Counted from the first letter of the stretch, positions 17,912 through 25,690 are shown. The stretch is DNA of 64,000 nt from Polaribacter sp. IC066 (GCF_007997085.1 NZ_VORR01000008.1:49676-113675); one strand, 5' to 3'. Notes: generated by a model not told the origin, from the sequence alone. Translations and numbers: made by a program.

Positions 17912-18621
17912 TGGATTTTTTCATCAGTACAAAACAAAGAACAGACAAAGAAGAATTGATGGATGATTTTTCTATCGGCGGTGATTTTTTAAGAGATACG
18001 TTAGATAAATTAGAAAATATAAACCGTTGGTTAGGAGGGAATAAAGTAACCGTAAATGGCTTAAAAGTCATTTTAGAAAATCACCCAAAAGACAAAGAAA
18101 TTACGATTGTAGATGTGGGTTGTGGTCATGGAGATATTTTGCGAGATGTGGCTAAATTCGGAAGAAAAAATAACTATAAATTCAAATTGATTGGGATTGA
18201 TGCAAATCCTACAGCAATTGAATATGCAGATGAATTATCAACAGATTTTCCGGAATTGAGTTTTGAAACCCAAGATATTTTTTCAGAAGAATTTAAAAAT
18301 AGAAAGTTTGATGTAGTTTTAGCGACTTTATTTTTACATCATTTTAAAGAGCCAGAACTAGTTTCTTATTTGAAGAATACCCTAAAACAAACTAAAATAG
18401 GAATCGTTGTAAACGACTTGCACAGAAATAAAGTAGCCTATTATTTGTTCATGTTGTTGTCAATATTTATAAGTAATAAAATGATTATTGAAGACGGATT
18501 AACATCTGTTTTAAGAGGATTTAAAAGAACCGATTTACAAGAAATGTCGGCGAAAATAAAAGTTAAATCCGAGATTTCATGGAAATGGGCATTCCGTTTT
18601 TTGTGGATTTTAAAGAATTAA
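17911..18621 (+). CDS. Class I SAM-dependent methyltransferase
   Basis: 236 residues. Motif I is IVDVGCGHGDILRDV (66-80), the glycine-rich SAM loop. The acidic end of the next strand is IGIDANP, and the post-motif region FDVVLATLFLHHF is typical of small-molecule O- or C-methyltransferases (UbiE/Coq5-like fold). The N-terminus (residues 1-60) has a helical cap with DLSIGG-like spacing. It is coupled by a one-base overlap to the FAD enzyme upstream and followed 148 nt later by the type III PKS. The inferred job is methylation of the aromatic ring or a hydroxyl of the PKS product. Confidence 0.88.
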   Translation: MDFFISTKQRTDKEELMDDFSIGGDFLRDTLDKLENINRWLGGNKVTVNGLKVILENHPKDKEITIVDVGCGHGDILRDVAKFGRKNNYKFKLIGIDANPTAIEYADELSTDFPELSFETQDIFSEEFKNRKFDVVLATLFLHHFKEPELVSYLKNTLKQTKIGIVVNDLHRNKVAYYLFMLLSIFISNKMIIEDGLTSVLRGFKRTDLQEMSAKIKVKSEISWKWAFRFLWILKN

Positions 18622-18769
18622 AAAGTTGAAAGTTTTTAAAGTTGAAAAGTAGATACATTGTCGTCACAATTATCAGTAAAAATCTGTGAAATGCGTGTCA
18701 AATAAATATAGATAAAATACTCCGTGAATCTCCGAGAAACCCCCGTGAATCGCTGTGTAACCAAAAAAT

Positions 18770-19822
18770 ATGAAAGTAAAAATAACCTCAGTTGCAAAAC
18801 AACTCCCCAAATATTACAGAGAAACAAAAGATATTATTCCGTTTGTACAACTTTGGATGCAAGATCAAGATACTCGCTTTCAAAGAAAAGTAATCAAGCT
18901 TTTTGAAGGTGCAGGTGTTGATAAACGCTATTCAATTATGGATCCTGAAGAAGTTTTTATAGCTACCTCTTTTGAAGAAAAAAATAATATTTATGCAAGA
19001 GAAGTAGTCATATTAGCAGAACAATCTCTTAAAAAATCTTTAGATAAAGCCAATTTAAAAGCAACAGATTTAGACTATATTATAACGGTAAGTTGTACCG
19101 GAATTATGATTCCTTCTATGGACGCGTATTTGATAAATTCTCTGGGAATGAAGCAAGATATCGTACGTTTACCCGTTACAGAAATGGGCTGTGCAGCCGG
19201 AGTTTCTGGCATTATTTATGCAAAGAATTTTTTAAAATCGAATCCTAATAAAAGGGCTGCCGTGGTTGCGGTAGAAGCACCAACAGCTACTTTTCAATTA
19301 GAAGATTATTCGATGACAAACATTGTAAGTGCCGCTATTTTTGGTGATGGCGCATCGGCCGTTATTTTGTCTTCTTATGAAGAAGATAAAGGTCCAGAAA
19401 TTATAGACGAAGCGATGTATCATTTTTATGATGCAACACATATGATGGGATTTAATTTGGTAAATTCTGGTTTACAAATGATTTTAGACAAAGAGGTTCC
19501 GCAAAAAATATCCGATCATTTTCCTGCGATTATTCATCCATTTTTAGAGAAAAATAATTTGACAATTGAGGATATTAATCATTTGATTTTTCATCCTGGA
19601 GGAAAGAAAATTGTACAAACGGTAGAAGATTTATTCGGCGTTTTAGGTAAAAATATCGATGATACCAAAGAGGTTTTACGTTTGTATGGCAACATGTCTA
19701 GCGCAACTGTTTTGTATGTTTTAGAACGATTTATGGATAGAAATCCTGCCAAAGGAGAACGTGGAATTATGTTGAGTTTTGGTCCTGGGTTTTCTGCGCA
19801 GCGGATTTTGTTAGAGTGGTAA
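18770..19822 (+). CDS. Type III polyketide synthase (chalcone synthase-like)
   Basis: 350 residues, the normal size for this homodimeric family. The catalytic triad is complete: C141 in TEMGCAAGV, H275 in LIFHPGGKK and N308 in LYGNMSSAT. The terminal loop SFGPGFSAQRILLEW contains the GFGPG-type active-site loop. The enzyme uses a CoA- or ACP-bound acyl starter and several malonyl-CoA units to form a resorcinol, pyrone or related ring. The start ATG at 18770 fits the family N-terminus (MKVKITSVAKQLP). A dehydratase, ketosynthase, ACP and PPTase lie close downstream, which suggests an acyl starter made on a dedicated carrier protein. A REP palindrome and a transposase separate it from those genes. 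Confidence 0.95.
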   Translation: MKVKITSVAKQLPKYYRETKDIIPFVQLWMQDQDTRFQRKVIKLFEGAGVDKRYSIMDPEEVFIATSFEEKNNIYAREVVILAEQSLKKSLDKANLKATDLDYIITVSCTGIMIPSMDAYLINSLGMKQDIVRLPVTEMGCAAGVSGIIYAKNFLKSNPNKRAAVVAVEAPTATFQLEDYSMTNIVSAAIFGDGASAVILSSYEEDKGPEIIDEAMYHFYDATHMMGFNLVNSGLQMILDKEVPQKISDHFPAIIHPFLEKNNLTIEDINHLIFHPGGKKIVQTVEDLFGVLGKNIDDTKEVLRLYGNMSSATVLYVLERFMDRNPAKGERGIMLSFGPGFSAQRILLEW

Positions 19823-19831
19823 AAGAATTCA

Positions 19832-19886
19832 AGACCTCACAGGTTTTTATACTGAATCAAGTTCAGCACAAGAACCTGTGAGGTCT
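19832..19886 (+). repeat. Compound REP palindrome copy 2, upstream of the REP transposase
   Basis: The arms AGACCTCACAGGTT (19832-19845) and AACCTGTGAGGTCT (19873-19886) match the other REP copies. The centre is enlarged and contains a second hairpin, CTGAA-TCAAG-TTCAG (19852-19866). It lies 20 bp before the transposase start. Confidence 0.93.
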
Positions 19887-19906
19887 GATAGAAATAACAA
19901 ATTAGT

Positions 19907-20467
19907 ATGAAATATGAAGTTTTAATAGAAGATTCTTTTTATCATCTTTATAACTGTGGAAACAATAAAGAGAACATTTTTATTGAAGAACAGAATTATA
20001 TGTATTTTCTAAAGTTATCAAAAAAGCATCTTTCTAAAACTTTGGATATTTTAGCGTATTGTTTATTAAAAAACCACTTTCACCTTTTGATCAAAACGAA
20101 AGAAAATAGTACTACCAAAGAACTATCTCAATCATTTTCAAATCTATTTAACGCATATTCAAAAAGTATTAATAAAAAATATGGAAGGAGTGGAAGTTTA
20201 TTCAAAGACAGGTTTTCACGAATAAAGTTAGATAATGAAGCGTATCTAAAAAATTTAATTTTATATATTCATTTGAATCCAACGCATCATGAATTTGTTA
20301 ATGACTTTAGACTTTATAAACATTCTTCCTTTAATTCAATAGTATCTAATAAGCCAACAAGTTTGTTAAGGGAGTATGTTTTAAGTATTTTTGAAAACAG
20401 ACAAAATTTTATTGACGCTCATCAAATAAGGGAAGTACATATTTTAGAATCTATAACTTTAGAGTAA
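19907..20467 (+). CDS. REP-associated tyrosine transposase (RAYT, IS200/Y1-related)
   Basis: 186 residues with a single-domain HUH nuclease. The metal-binding pair H57-F-H59 is in NHFHLLIK, and the candidate nucleophile Y120 is in the LYIHLNP block. The conserved GRSGSLFKDRF segment (93-103) is typical of REP-associated transposases. There is no orfB partner and no IS200-type ends. Instead REP palindromes flank the gene, 20 bp upstream and 7 bp downstream. Family members bind and cut REP hairpins in single-stranded DNA and are thought to spread REPs. All active-site residues look intact, so activity is possible. It interrupts the spacing between the type III PKS and the dehydratase without disrupting either gene. 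Confidence 0.93.
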   Translation: MKYEVLIEDSFYHLYNCGNNKENIFIEEQNYMYFLKLSKKHLSKTLDILAYCLLKNHFHLLIKTKENSTTKELSQSFSNLFNAYSKSINKKYGRSGSLFKDRFSRIKLDNEAYLKNLILYIHLNPTHHEFVNDFRLYKHSSFNSIVSNKPTSLLREYVLSIFENRQNFIDAHQIREVHILESITLE

Positions 20468-20474
20468 TAAATAA

Positions 20475-20507
20475 AGACCTCACAGGTTTTTAAAACCTGT
20501 GAGGTCT
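20475..20507 (+). repeat. REP palindrome copy 3, downstream of the REP transposase
   Basis: A perfect 33-bp palindrome with the same arms as copy 1, starting 7 bp after the transposase stop codon and ending 14 bp before the dehydratase start. Confidence 0.95.
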
Positions 20508-20521
20508 GTTAAACATAACAA

Positions 20522-20959
20522 ATGAATCAAACAGAAATCATAAAAAACCTTCCTTACCAAAAGCCATTTTTGTTTGTTGATGAACTCACAGAAATTTCGG
20601 AAAACGGAATTACAGGAACTTATACATTTCAAAAAGAAGAGTTTTTTTATGAAGGTCATTTTAAAGATAATCCGATTACGCCAGGGGTTATTTTAACCGA
20701 AACCATGGCGCAAATAGGGGTTGTTTGTTTAGGGATTTATTTATTAAAAGATAAAATATCAGCAGCAATAAAACCACAAATTGCACTCACATCAAACCAA
20801 ATTGATTTTTTTTTACCTGTTTTACCCAACGAAAAAGTAACAGTAATTTCAGAAACAGTGTATTTTAGATTTAACAAATTAAAGTGTAAAGTGAAGATGT
20901 TAAATGCCAAAAATGAACTGGTTTGTAGAGGTACAATTTCTGGAATGATCGTAATTTAG
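20522..20959 (+). CDS. FabZ-like 3-hydroxyacyl-ACP dehydratase (hotdog fold)
   Basis: 145 residues with the hotdog central helix. The catalytic histidine is H46 in EGHFKDNP, and the acidic partner is E60 in PGVILTETMAQ. The N-terminal YQKPFLFVDE block matches the FabA/FabZ family. It would remove water from a 3-hydroxyacyl chain on the cluster ACP. No dedicated ketoreductase is encoded nearby, so FabG of primary fatty-acid synthesis is probably borrowed. REP copies flank the gene on both sides. It is probably the head of the dehydratase-ketosynthase-ACP-PPTase transcription group. Confidence 0.88.
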   Translation: MNQTEIIKNLPYQKPFLFVDELTEISENGITGTYTFQKEEFFYEGHFKDNPITPGVILTETMAQIGVVCLGIYLLKDKISAAIKPQIALTSNQIDFFLPVLPNEKVTVISETVYFRFNKLKCKVKMLNAKNELVCRGTISGMIVI

Positions 20960-20964
20960 TAAGC

Positions 20965-20997
20965 AGGCCTCACAGGTTTTTAAAACCTGTGAGGTCT
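20965..20997 (+). repeat. REP palindrome copy 4
   Basis: Same palindrome as copy 3 with one arm mismatch (AGGCCT for AGACCT). It begins 5 bp after the dehydratase stop. Confidence 0.94.
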
Positions 20998-21051
20998 ATG
21001 AAAATAACTAGATGTATATCAGTGAAAATCCGTGTCAAAAATTTAGCATAA

Positions 21052-22323
21052 ATGAAAAACAGAGTCGTAATTACAGGGTTAGGTGTCGTTGCTCCAAACG
21101 GAGTAGGATTAGATGCGTTTACAAAAGCAATTAAGTTGGGCACATCAGGAATTACATTTCATCAAGAATTAAAAGACAAAGGCTTTTCTTGCTGTATTGG
21201 CGGAATTCCAGAAATATCCGAAGAAAAAAAAGCAGAATATCTAACCCCTTTGCAACTGCGAGGATTTAATAGTACAAGTATTTTATATGGTTGTATGGCA
21301 GGAATTGATGCTTGGAAAGATGCTGGTTTTTCTGTGGATGAAAACTCAAAGTTGGATTATGATTCGGGACTAATTTTTGGAACAGGAACATCAGGAATTG
21401 AAAAATTTAGAGAAGCGATTTATAAGATTGACGACCAAAATGTGAGACGTTTAGGAAGTACATCTGTAGTACAAACCATGGCAAGTGGTATTTCTGCATA
21501 TTTAGGTGGCATTTTAGGATTAGGTAATCAAGTAACCACAAATTCGTCTGCTTGCACAACAGGAACTGAAGCTTTGTTGTTGGGTTTTGAAAGAATCAAA
21601 AACTGCAAAGCAAAACGAATGTTAGTAGGCAGCTCTAGCGATAGTAGCTTATATACTTGGGGCGGTTTTGATGCCATGCGTGTGATGTCTTATAAACACA
21701 ATGAAACTCCAGAAAAAGGTTCTAGACCTATGAGCGAAACGGCATCAGGATTTGTTCCAGGAAGTGGATCAGGAGCACTCGTTTTAGAATCTTTAGAAAG
21801 TGCTTTAGAACGAAAAGCTACGATTTATGCGGAGATTTTAGGAGGGAATATTAATTCTGGCGGACAAAGAAATGGCGGAACATTAACGGCACCAAATGCA
21901 GAGGCGGTTCAGAAATGTATTACGGACGCCATTTTAGATGCAGGAATAACATCCACAGAAATTGATGCGATTAATGGGCATTTAACAGCGACATCAAAAG
22001 ATAGTTTAGAGATCGAAAATTGGACGAAAGCGTTACAAAGAAAAGGTGCAGATTTTCCTTATATCAATTCATTAAAATCTCAAGTTGGGCATTGTTTGGC
22101 TGCTGCTGGTGCCATTGAATCTGTGGCTTCTGTGTTGCAAATTAAAGATCAATTTGTGTTTCCGAATATCAATTGCGAAGATGTGCATCCAGAAATTTCT
22201 GATTTGATTTCTTTAGCTAAAATTCCGACTCAAATGATTGAAAAACCTATTAATATTGTAATCAAAGCGAGTTTTGGTTTTGGAGATGTAAATGGGTGTG
22301 TTATCTTTAAGAAATATAATTAA
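21052..22323 (+). CDS. Beta-ketoacyl-ACP synthase (FabF-like, dedicated)
   Basis: 423 residues, full FabF length. The catalytic cysteine is C168 in NSSACTTGTEA. The two histidines are H310 in INGHLTATSKD and H347 in SQVGHCLAAAG, so the C-H-H triad is complete. The usual NAHGTST motif is altered to NGHLTAT, marking a specialised rather than housekeeping ketosynthase. It would extend an acyl chain on the ACP encoded next. Its place with dehydratase, ACP and PPTase resembles secondary lipid clusters of Bacteroidetes. The start follows a REP palindrome after 54 bp. Confidence 0.92.
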   Translation: MKNRVVITGLGVVAPNGVGLDAFTKAIKLGTSGITFHQELKDKGFSCCIGGIPEISEEKKAEYLTPLQLRGFNSTSILYGCMAGIDAWKDAGFSVDENSKLDYDSGLIFGTGTSGIEKFREAIYKIDDQNVRRLGSTSVVQTMASGISAYLGGILGLGNQVTTNSSACTTGTEALLLGFERIKNCKAKRMLVGSSSDSSLYTWGGFDAMRVMSYKHNETPEKGSRPMSETASGFVPGSGSGALVLESLESALERKATIYAEILGGNINSGGQRNGGTLTAPNAEAVQKCITDAILDAGITSTEIDAINGHLTATSKDSLEIENWTKALQRKGADFPYINSLKSQVGHCLAAAGAIESVASVLQIKDQFVFPNINCEDVHPEISDLISLAKIPTQMIEKPINIVIKASFGFGDVNGCVIFKKYN

Positions 22324-22328
22324 TACAA

Positions 22329-22361
22329 AGACCTCACAGGTTTTTAAAACCTGTGAGGTCT
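22329..22361 (+). repeat. REP palindrome copy 5
   Basis: A perfect 33-bp palindrome lying 5 bp after the ketosynthase stop and 19 bp before the ACP start. Confidence 0.95.
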
Positions 22362-22380
22362 GAAAACTTTAATATTAAAA

Positions 22381-22631
22381 TGACAAAAGAAGAAATAATA
22401 AATAAATTAACAACGATTGTAAAACCTTATGTGCAAAATGAAGAAGGGTTTAAAAACATATCTGAAGACACAGACTTTATCAAAGATTTAGAGATAAACT
22501 CTGCAAATTTGGTAGATATTATTCTAGATGTAGAAGACGAATTTAAGATAGAAATAGACAATGATTCTATGGAAAAAATGTTGTCTGTAAAAGCTACTGT
22601 AGAAGTTATTCAGGATAAAATGAACGCATAA
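22381..22631 (+). CDS. Acyl carrier protein
   Basis: The start at 22381 (MTKEEIINKL) is chosen because the longer frame begins inside the REP copy. The 83-residue product is acidic and helical like ACPs. The phosphopantetheine-attachment serine is S41 in LEINSANLVDI, which replaces the usual DSL with NSA. This variant is seen in specialised carrier proteins. The next gene, a phosphopantetheinyl transferase, overlaps the stop codon by one base, a direct hint that this ACP is its substrate. It carries the chain for the ketosynthase and dehydratase upstream, and perhaps hands it to the type III PKS. Confidence 0.9.
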
Positions 22632-23191
22632 TGGTTGGCAATGATATTGTTGATTTAAATTTAGCAAAAATTCAAAGCAATTGGCAGCGTAAAGGTTTTT
22701 TAGAAAAACTATTTACGGATGCGGAGCAAAATGAAATTGTAAATTCAGAGAATCCTTTTTTACAAGTTTGGTTGTTTTGGTCTATGAAAGAAGCTGCTTA
22801 TAAATGCTATACTCAAGAATGGCAGCGCAGATTTTTTGGGCCGAAAAAATTTGTTTGTGAAACAATAACAAAGTCAGAAGGTGTTGTAGAATTTGATCAT
22901 CAAAAATATAGTGTAAATTATCAAATATCAGATAATTATGTTCATTCTATAGCTTTTAAAAAGGAATCAAAAGAAATGGTTTCTGAATTATTTTTGATTG
23001 ATAAAAATGATTGTAAAACTAAAATAACCAATCAAAATTTATTGGCTTATTTCGGTTTTAAAACTGAACTATATAAAAATGAATTTGGAATTCCTTATTT
23101 GTATCAAAATAACCAAAAACTACCGGTTTCTATTTCTACTTCTCATCATGGAAATTACGGCGGATTTGCATTTACTTTAAAAAATGAATAG
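22631..23191 (+). CDS. 4'-phosphopantetheinyl transferase superfamily protein
   Basis: 186 residues. The start is VGNDIVDL with the metal-binding aspartate D7. The second motif WSMKEAAYK (50-58), with E54, completes the magnesium/CoA site of the AcpS/Sfp superfamily. It transfers phosphopantetheine from CoA to a carrier-protein serine. Translationally coupled to the ACP (TAATG), it overlaps the YceI gene downstream by 8 bases. The C-terminal half is less conserved but ends with a hydrophobic GGFAFTL strand, consistent with the fold. Confidence 0.9.
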   Translation: MVGNDIVDLNLAKIQSNWQRKGFLEKLFTDAEQNEIVNSENPFLQVWLFWSMKEAAYKCYTQEWQRRFFGPKKFVCETITKSEGVVEFDHQKYSVNYQISDNYVHSIAFKKESKEMVSELFLIDKNDCKTKITNQNLLAYFGFKTELYKNEFGIPYLYQNNQKLPVSISTSHHGNYGGFAFTLKNE

Positions 23192-23735
23192 ACTTATAAC
23201 ATTAAATAGTACGCTTTTTGTATTGCTTTTTTTTACGTTGACAGGTTTTTCGCAAGAGTCAACTAAAAATAAGAATAAATCAGCAATTACTTTTATAATA
23301 AAGAACTTTGGTTTTAATGTAGATGGCAATTTTAAAACGTTTAGCGTTTCAAGTAATTTTGACGCACAACGGTTAAAAGAGTCTTTTTTTAATGCGGAAA
23401 TTCAGGTAAATTCAATTTTTACAGACAGTAAAAGTAGAGATGCACATTTATTAGAGGAGGATTATTTTGATGTTAAAAAATACCCGAAAATGATATTTCA
23501 ATCTACAGCAATTGAAGAAATAGCAAATTTTAAATATATTCTAAAAGGTTTTATCACCATTAAGGGAATTAAAAAACGTGTAGAAACACCGTTAGCAATT
23601 ACAACGTTAAAAGAAAGCACAGTTTTTAAAGCTAATTTTGAGCTAGATAGAAAAGATTTTAATGTTGGAGGCAGCAGTTTAGTTCTTTCTAATACAGTGG
23701 ATATTAAGATGATTTATGTTGCAGATAGAAATTAA
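23184..23735 (+). CDS. YceI-family periplasmic lipid-binding protein
   Basis: 183 residues. A signal peptide (about 1-24, ending TGFSQ) is followed by a YceI-type lipocalin-like barrel. Recognisable strands are FIIKNFGFNVDGNF, the SRDAHLLEEDYFDVKKYP block and FELDRKDFNVGG. YceI proteins bind isoprenoid or long alkyl chains in the periplasm. Its overlap with the PPTase gene makes it part of the cluster. I infer that it may carry or buffer the lipid product or a quinone. The gene ends 20 bases into the next one, so the whole group is tightly coupled. Confidence 0.88.
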   Translation: MNRLITLNSTLFVLLFFTLTGFSQESTKNKNKSAITFIIKNFGFNVDGNFKTFSVSSNFDAQRLKESFFNAEIQVNSIFTDSKSRDAHLLEEDYFDVKKYPKMIFQSTAIEEIANFKYILKGFITIKGIKKRVETPLAITTLKESTVFKANFELDRKDFNVGGSSLVLSNTVDIKMIYVADRN

Positions 23736-24177
23736 AGAAGCCCTTTTTAAACAATGTGAATTGTTTGTGAATAAACGTGCAGAAACAGTTCACGAAATAA
23801 TTTCATCGAACCAAAAAGCGTTGCAATCAGAAACCAAAAGTTCTGCTGGTGACAAGCATGAAACAGGACGTGCAATGTTGCAGTTAGAAATGGAAAAAGC
23901 AAGTCAGCAATTAGAGGGAGTTGCTATTATGAATCAGATTTTATCAAAAATAGATAGTACTGATACTACTTCTGAAGCTGCGCATTTAGGAAGCATTATC
24001 ATCACCGACAAAACAACTTATTTTTTAAGTATTTCTGCAGGACAACTTATAGTGGATCATAAAAATTATTTTGCTATTTCTGTTTCTTCGCCAATAGGAA
24101 AATTGTTGTTAGGAAAGAAACAAAAGGAGGAGGTTTTCTTTAATGGAACTCAAATAAAAATCAATCAGATCTTATAA
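23716..24177 (+). CDS. Conserved flavobacterial GreA/B-C-terminal-like protein
   Basis: 153 residues. The N-terminal half is a helical hairpin with the strongly conserved segment SETKSSAGDKHETGRAM. The C-terminal half is a small beta domain with GSIIITDKTTYFLSIS and SSPIGKLLLGKK, resembling the FKBP-like C-terminal domain of transcript-cleavage factors GreA/GreB. Homologues in this group are often labelled 3-oxoacyl-ACP synthase, but no thiolase-fold or Cys-His-Asn/His motifs exist, so that name is unsupported. It overlaps YceI by 20 bases and converges with the ABC gene, whose coding ends overlap by 17 bases. Function unknown. Confidence 0.75.
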   Translation: MLQIEIKEALFKQCELFVNKRAETVHEIISSNQKALQSETKSSAGDKHETGRAMLQLEMEKASQQLEGVAIMNQILSKIDSTDTTSEAAHLGSIIITDKTTYFLSISAGQLIVDHKNYFAISVSSPIGKLLLGKKQKEEVFFNGTQIKINQIL

Positions 24178-25114
24178 TTGAAATAGAAGTTGTTGTTAAT
24201 TTTTCTACATCACAAAAATGATTTAAAAATAGAGTTTGCTCTTCGAATTCTACCTCAATTAACCAATAATAACCCTTAAAATAAGAATTTAAAACAGTTG
24301 CCGTTATAGTAACAAAGTCTCTGATAACTTTAGAGTTCTCTACAATTTTGAGTTGATGAGGGTACAGTAAATACTCTTTATTGTTGATGGTAATTTCATT
24401 TACATCATCAAACAAAGCAGCAACATATTTTTTAGTAGGATTTTGGTATATTTTCTTCGGATTATCATTTGCTAAAATTTTATGATCTTTGATGATAAGT
24501 AAGGAGTCAGCAAAAGAGAGTGCATCATTTTTATCGTGCGTAGCAACAACACAAGCAATGTTTTTTTCTTTTAAGTAACGGAATAGATTTCTACGAAGCG
24601 CATTCTTTTTAAAGTTATCTATTTGTCCGAAGGGTTCATCAAGTAAAATTAACTCTGGCTCATTTGCCAAAGCTCTGGCAATGGCAACACGTTGTTTTTG
24701 ACCACCACTTAAATTTTTTACTTTAGTGTTTGCAAAAGCGCTCATTTCTATAACCTGAAGCAATTCTTGTGTGCGTTTTTCACTTTCTTCAGGATAGAAG
24801 CGAGACAGAAATTTTTTAATATTTTCTGCCACAGAAATGTAGGGCATCAAATCAAAATCTTGCGCAACATATTTAAAGAAATCCATGCCAGGAACTAGAT
24901 GATTTTTAGGACCTAAAACTGGGTGTTCGTTCCAGAAAATAGTGCCTTTTTTCATGTCTAACAGACCGTAGATAGCTTTTAAAAGGGTCGATTTTCCACA
25001 ACCACTTTCGCCCATAACGCACAAATGTTCTCCTTTTTGTAACGTAAAATTGAAATTTTTTAAAACAATTTTCTTTTTAGAATATCCAAAAGTGATGTTG
25101 TTTACTTGCAGCAT
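24161..25114 (-). CDS. ABC transporter ATP-binding protein
   Basis: 317 residues. Walker A is GESGCGKST (35-43), the signature is LSGGQKQR, Walker B is LILLDEP, and the switch histidine is in ATHDKND, so it is a complete nucleotide-binding domain. A C-terminal extension of about 80 residues (ITINNKEYLLYPHQLK...) resembles the regulatory TOBE-like tail of PotA/CysA-type importers. No permease or binding protein is adjacent, so partners must be elsewhere. It is transcribed after the gene at 25121, with a 6-bp gap. Its 3' end overlaps the convergent GreA-like gene by 17 bases. Confidence 0.9.
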   Translation of the reverse strand: MLQVNNITFGYSKKKIVLKNFNFTLQKGEHLCVMGESGCGKSTLLKAIYGLLDMKKGTIFWNEHPVLGPKNHLVPGMDFFKYVAQDFDLMPYISVAENIKKFLSRFYPEESEKRTQELLQVIEMSAFANTKVKNLSGGQKQRVAIARALANEPELILLDEPFGQIDNFKKNALRRNLFRYLKEKNIACVVATHDKNDALSFADSLLIIKDHKILANDNPKKIYQNPTKKYVAALFDDVNEITINNKEYLLYPHQLKIVENSKVIRDFVTITATVLNSYFKGYYWLIEVEFEEQTLFLNHFCDVEKLTTTSISIIRSD

Positions 25115-25120
25115 ATAAAT

Positions 25121-25603
25121 TTATAAAAAACGGTTGTACCAGCTTTCTTCAATGGGTACTTCCCAATTATGTTTAAAATCGTTGTTATTTGTAATTAGGT
25201 TGTCAAAAACAATGGTTTTAGCCGTAACAGCTCTCTTTTTGACCAATTTCTTAAAATCTTTAAGTTCTTTGTATTGCACAAATTCACCTTGTTTAAAACA
25301 AACATTCATTTTATCTAACAACTCAACTTTATAGGTTTCTTGAAGTTCTAAAATAAAAGATACAGAAGTATCAATATCTGTATTTGTAATGCTTGTTTCT
25401 CCGGCATCCGCAATTAAGACAATAAAACGATTGTACAAAAATTGATACGAGACTTTAAAGTTTTCGTCCTCTTTTTTCCAACTTTCAACAAATACTTTTA
25501 CTTTTTGCTCAATTTCAGGGATTTCAGTAGCGTAAAATTTTCTACTAGAAGGATATACCCAAACTTTAGCATCATCAGAAATCTCATTATAGTCAACAAA
25601 CAT
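25121..25603 (-). CDS. Conserved Bacteroidetes protein of unknown function (commonly mislabelled ABC transporter ATPase)
   Basis: The start at 25603 (MFVDYNEISDDAKVWVYPS) is preferred over the longer frame because a -7 box lies just upstream and the family begins at this residue. The 160-residue soluble protein has conserved blocks WVYPSSRKF, YNRFIVLIAD and the C-terminal WYNRFL. The family is widespread next to ABC genes and often takes their name, but no Walker motifs are present. It precedes the ABC ATPase by 6 bp, suggesting co-transcription and perhaps a shared task. Confidence 0.75.
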   Translation of the reverse strand: MFVDYNEISDDAKVWVYPSSRKFYATEIPEIEQKVKVFVESWKKEDENFKVSYQFLYNRFIVLIADAGETSITNTDIDTSVSFILELQETYKVELLDKMNVCFKQGEFVQYKELKDFKKLVKKRAVTAKTIVFDNLITNNNDFKHNWEVPIEESWYNRFL

Positions 25604-25622
25604 TTTTATATATTTTAGATTG

Positions 25623-25630
25623 CAAAGATA
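25623..25630 (-). promoter_or_regulatory. -7 box (TATCTTTG) upstream of the 25603 gene
   Basis: TATCTTTG on the minus strand is an exact TAnnTTTG match, 20 bp before the ATG. The preceding gene's terminator lies immediately upstream. Confidence 0.65.
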
Positions 25631-25637
25631 CCAAAAG

Positions 25638-25673
25638 AAAAACCGCAAACTTACTTTCAAATTTGCGGTTTTT
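25638..25673 (-). terminator. Terminator of the thioredoxin-like gene
   Basis: AAACCGCAAA (25640-25649) and TTTGCGGTTT (25662-25671) form a perfect 10-bp stem with a 12-nt loop. T-rich flanks occur on both strands. It serves the minus-strand gene ending at 25691. Confidence 0.82.
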
Positions 25674-25690
25674 AATAAGTTATGAAAGGA

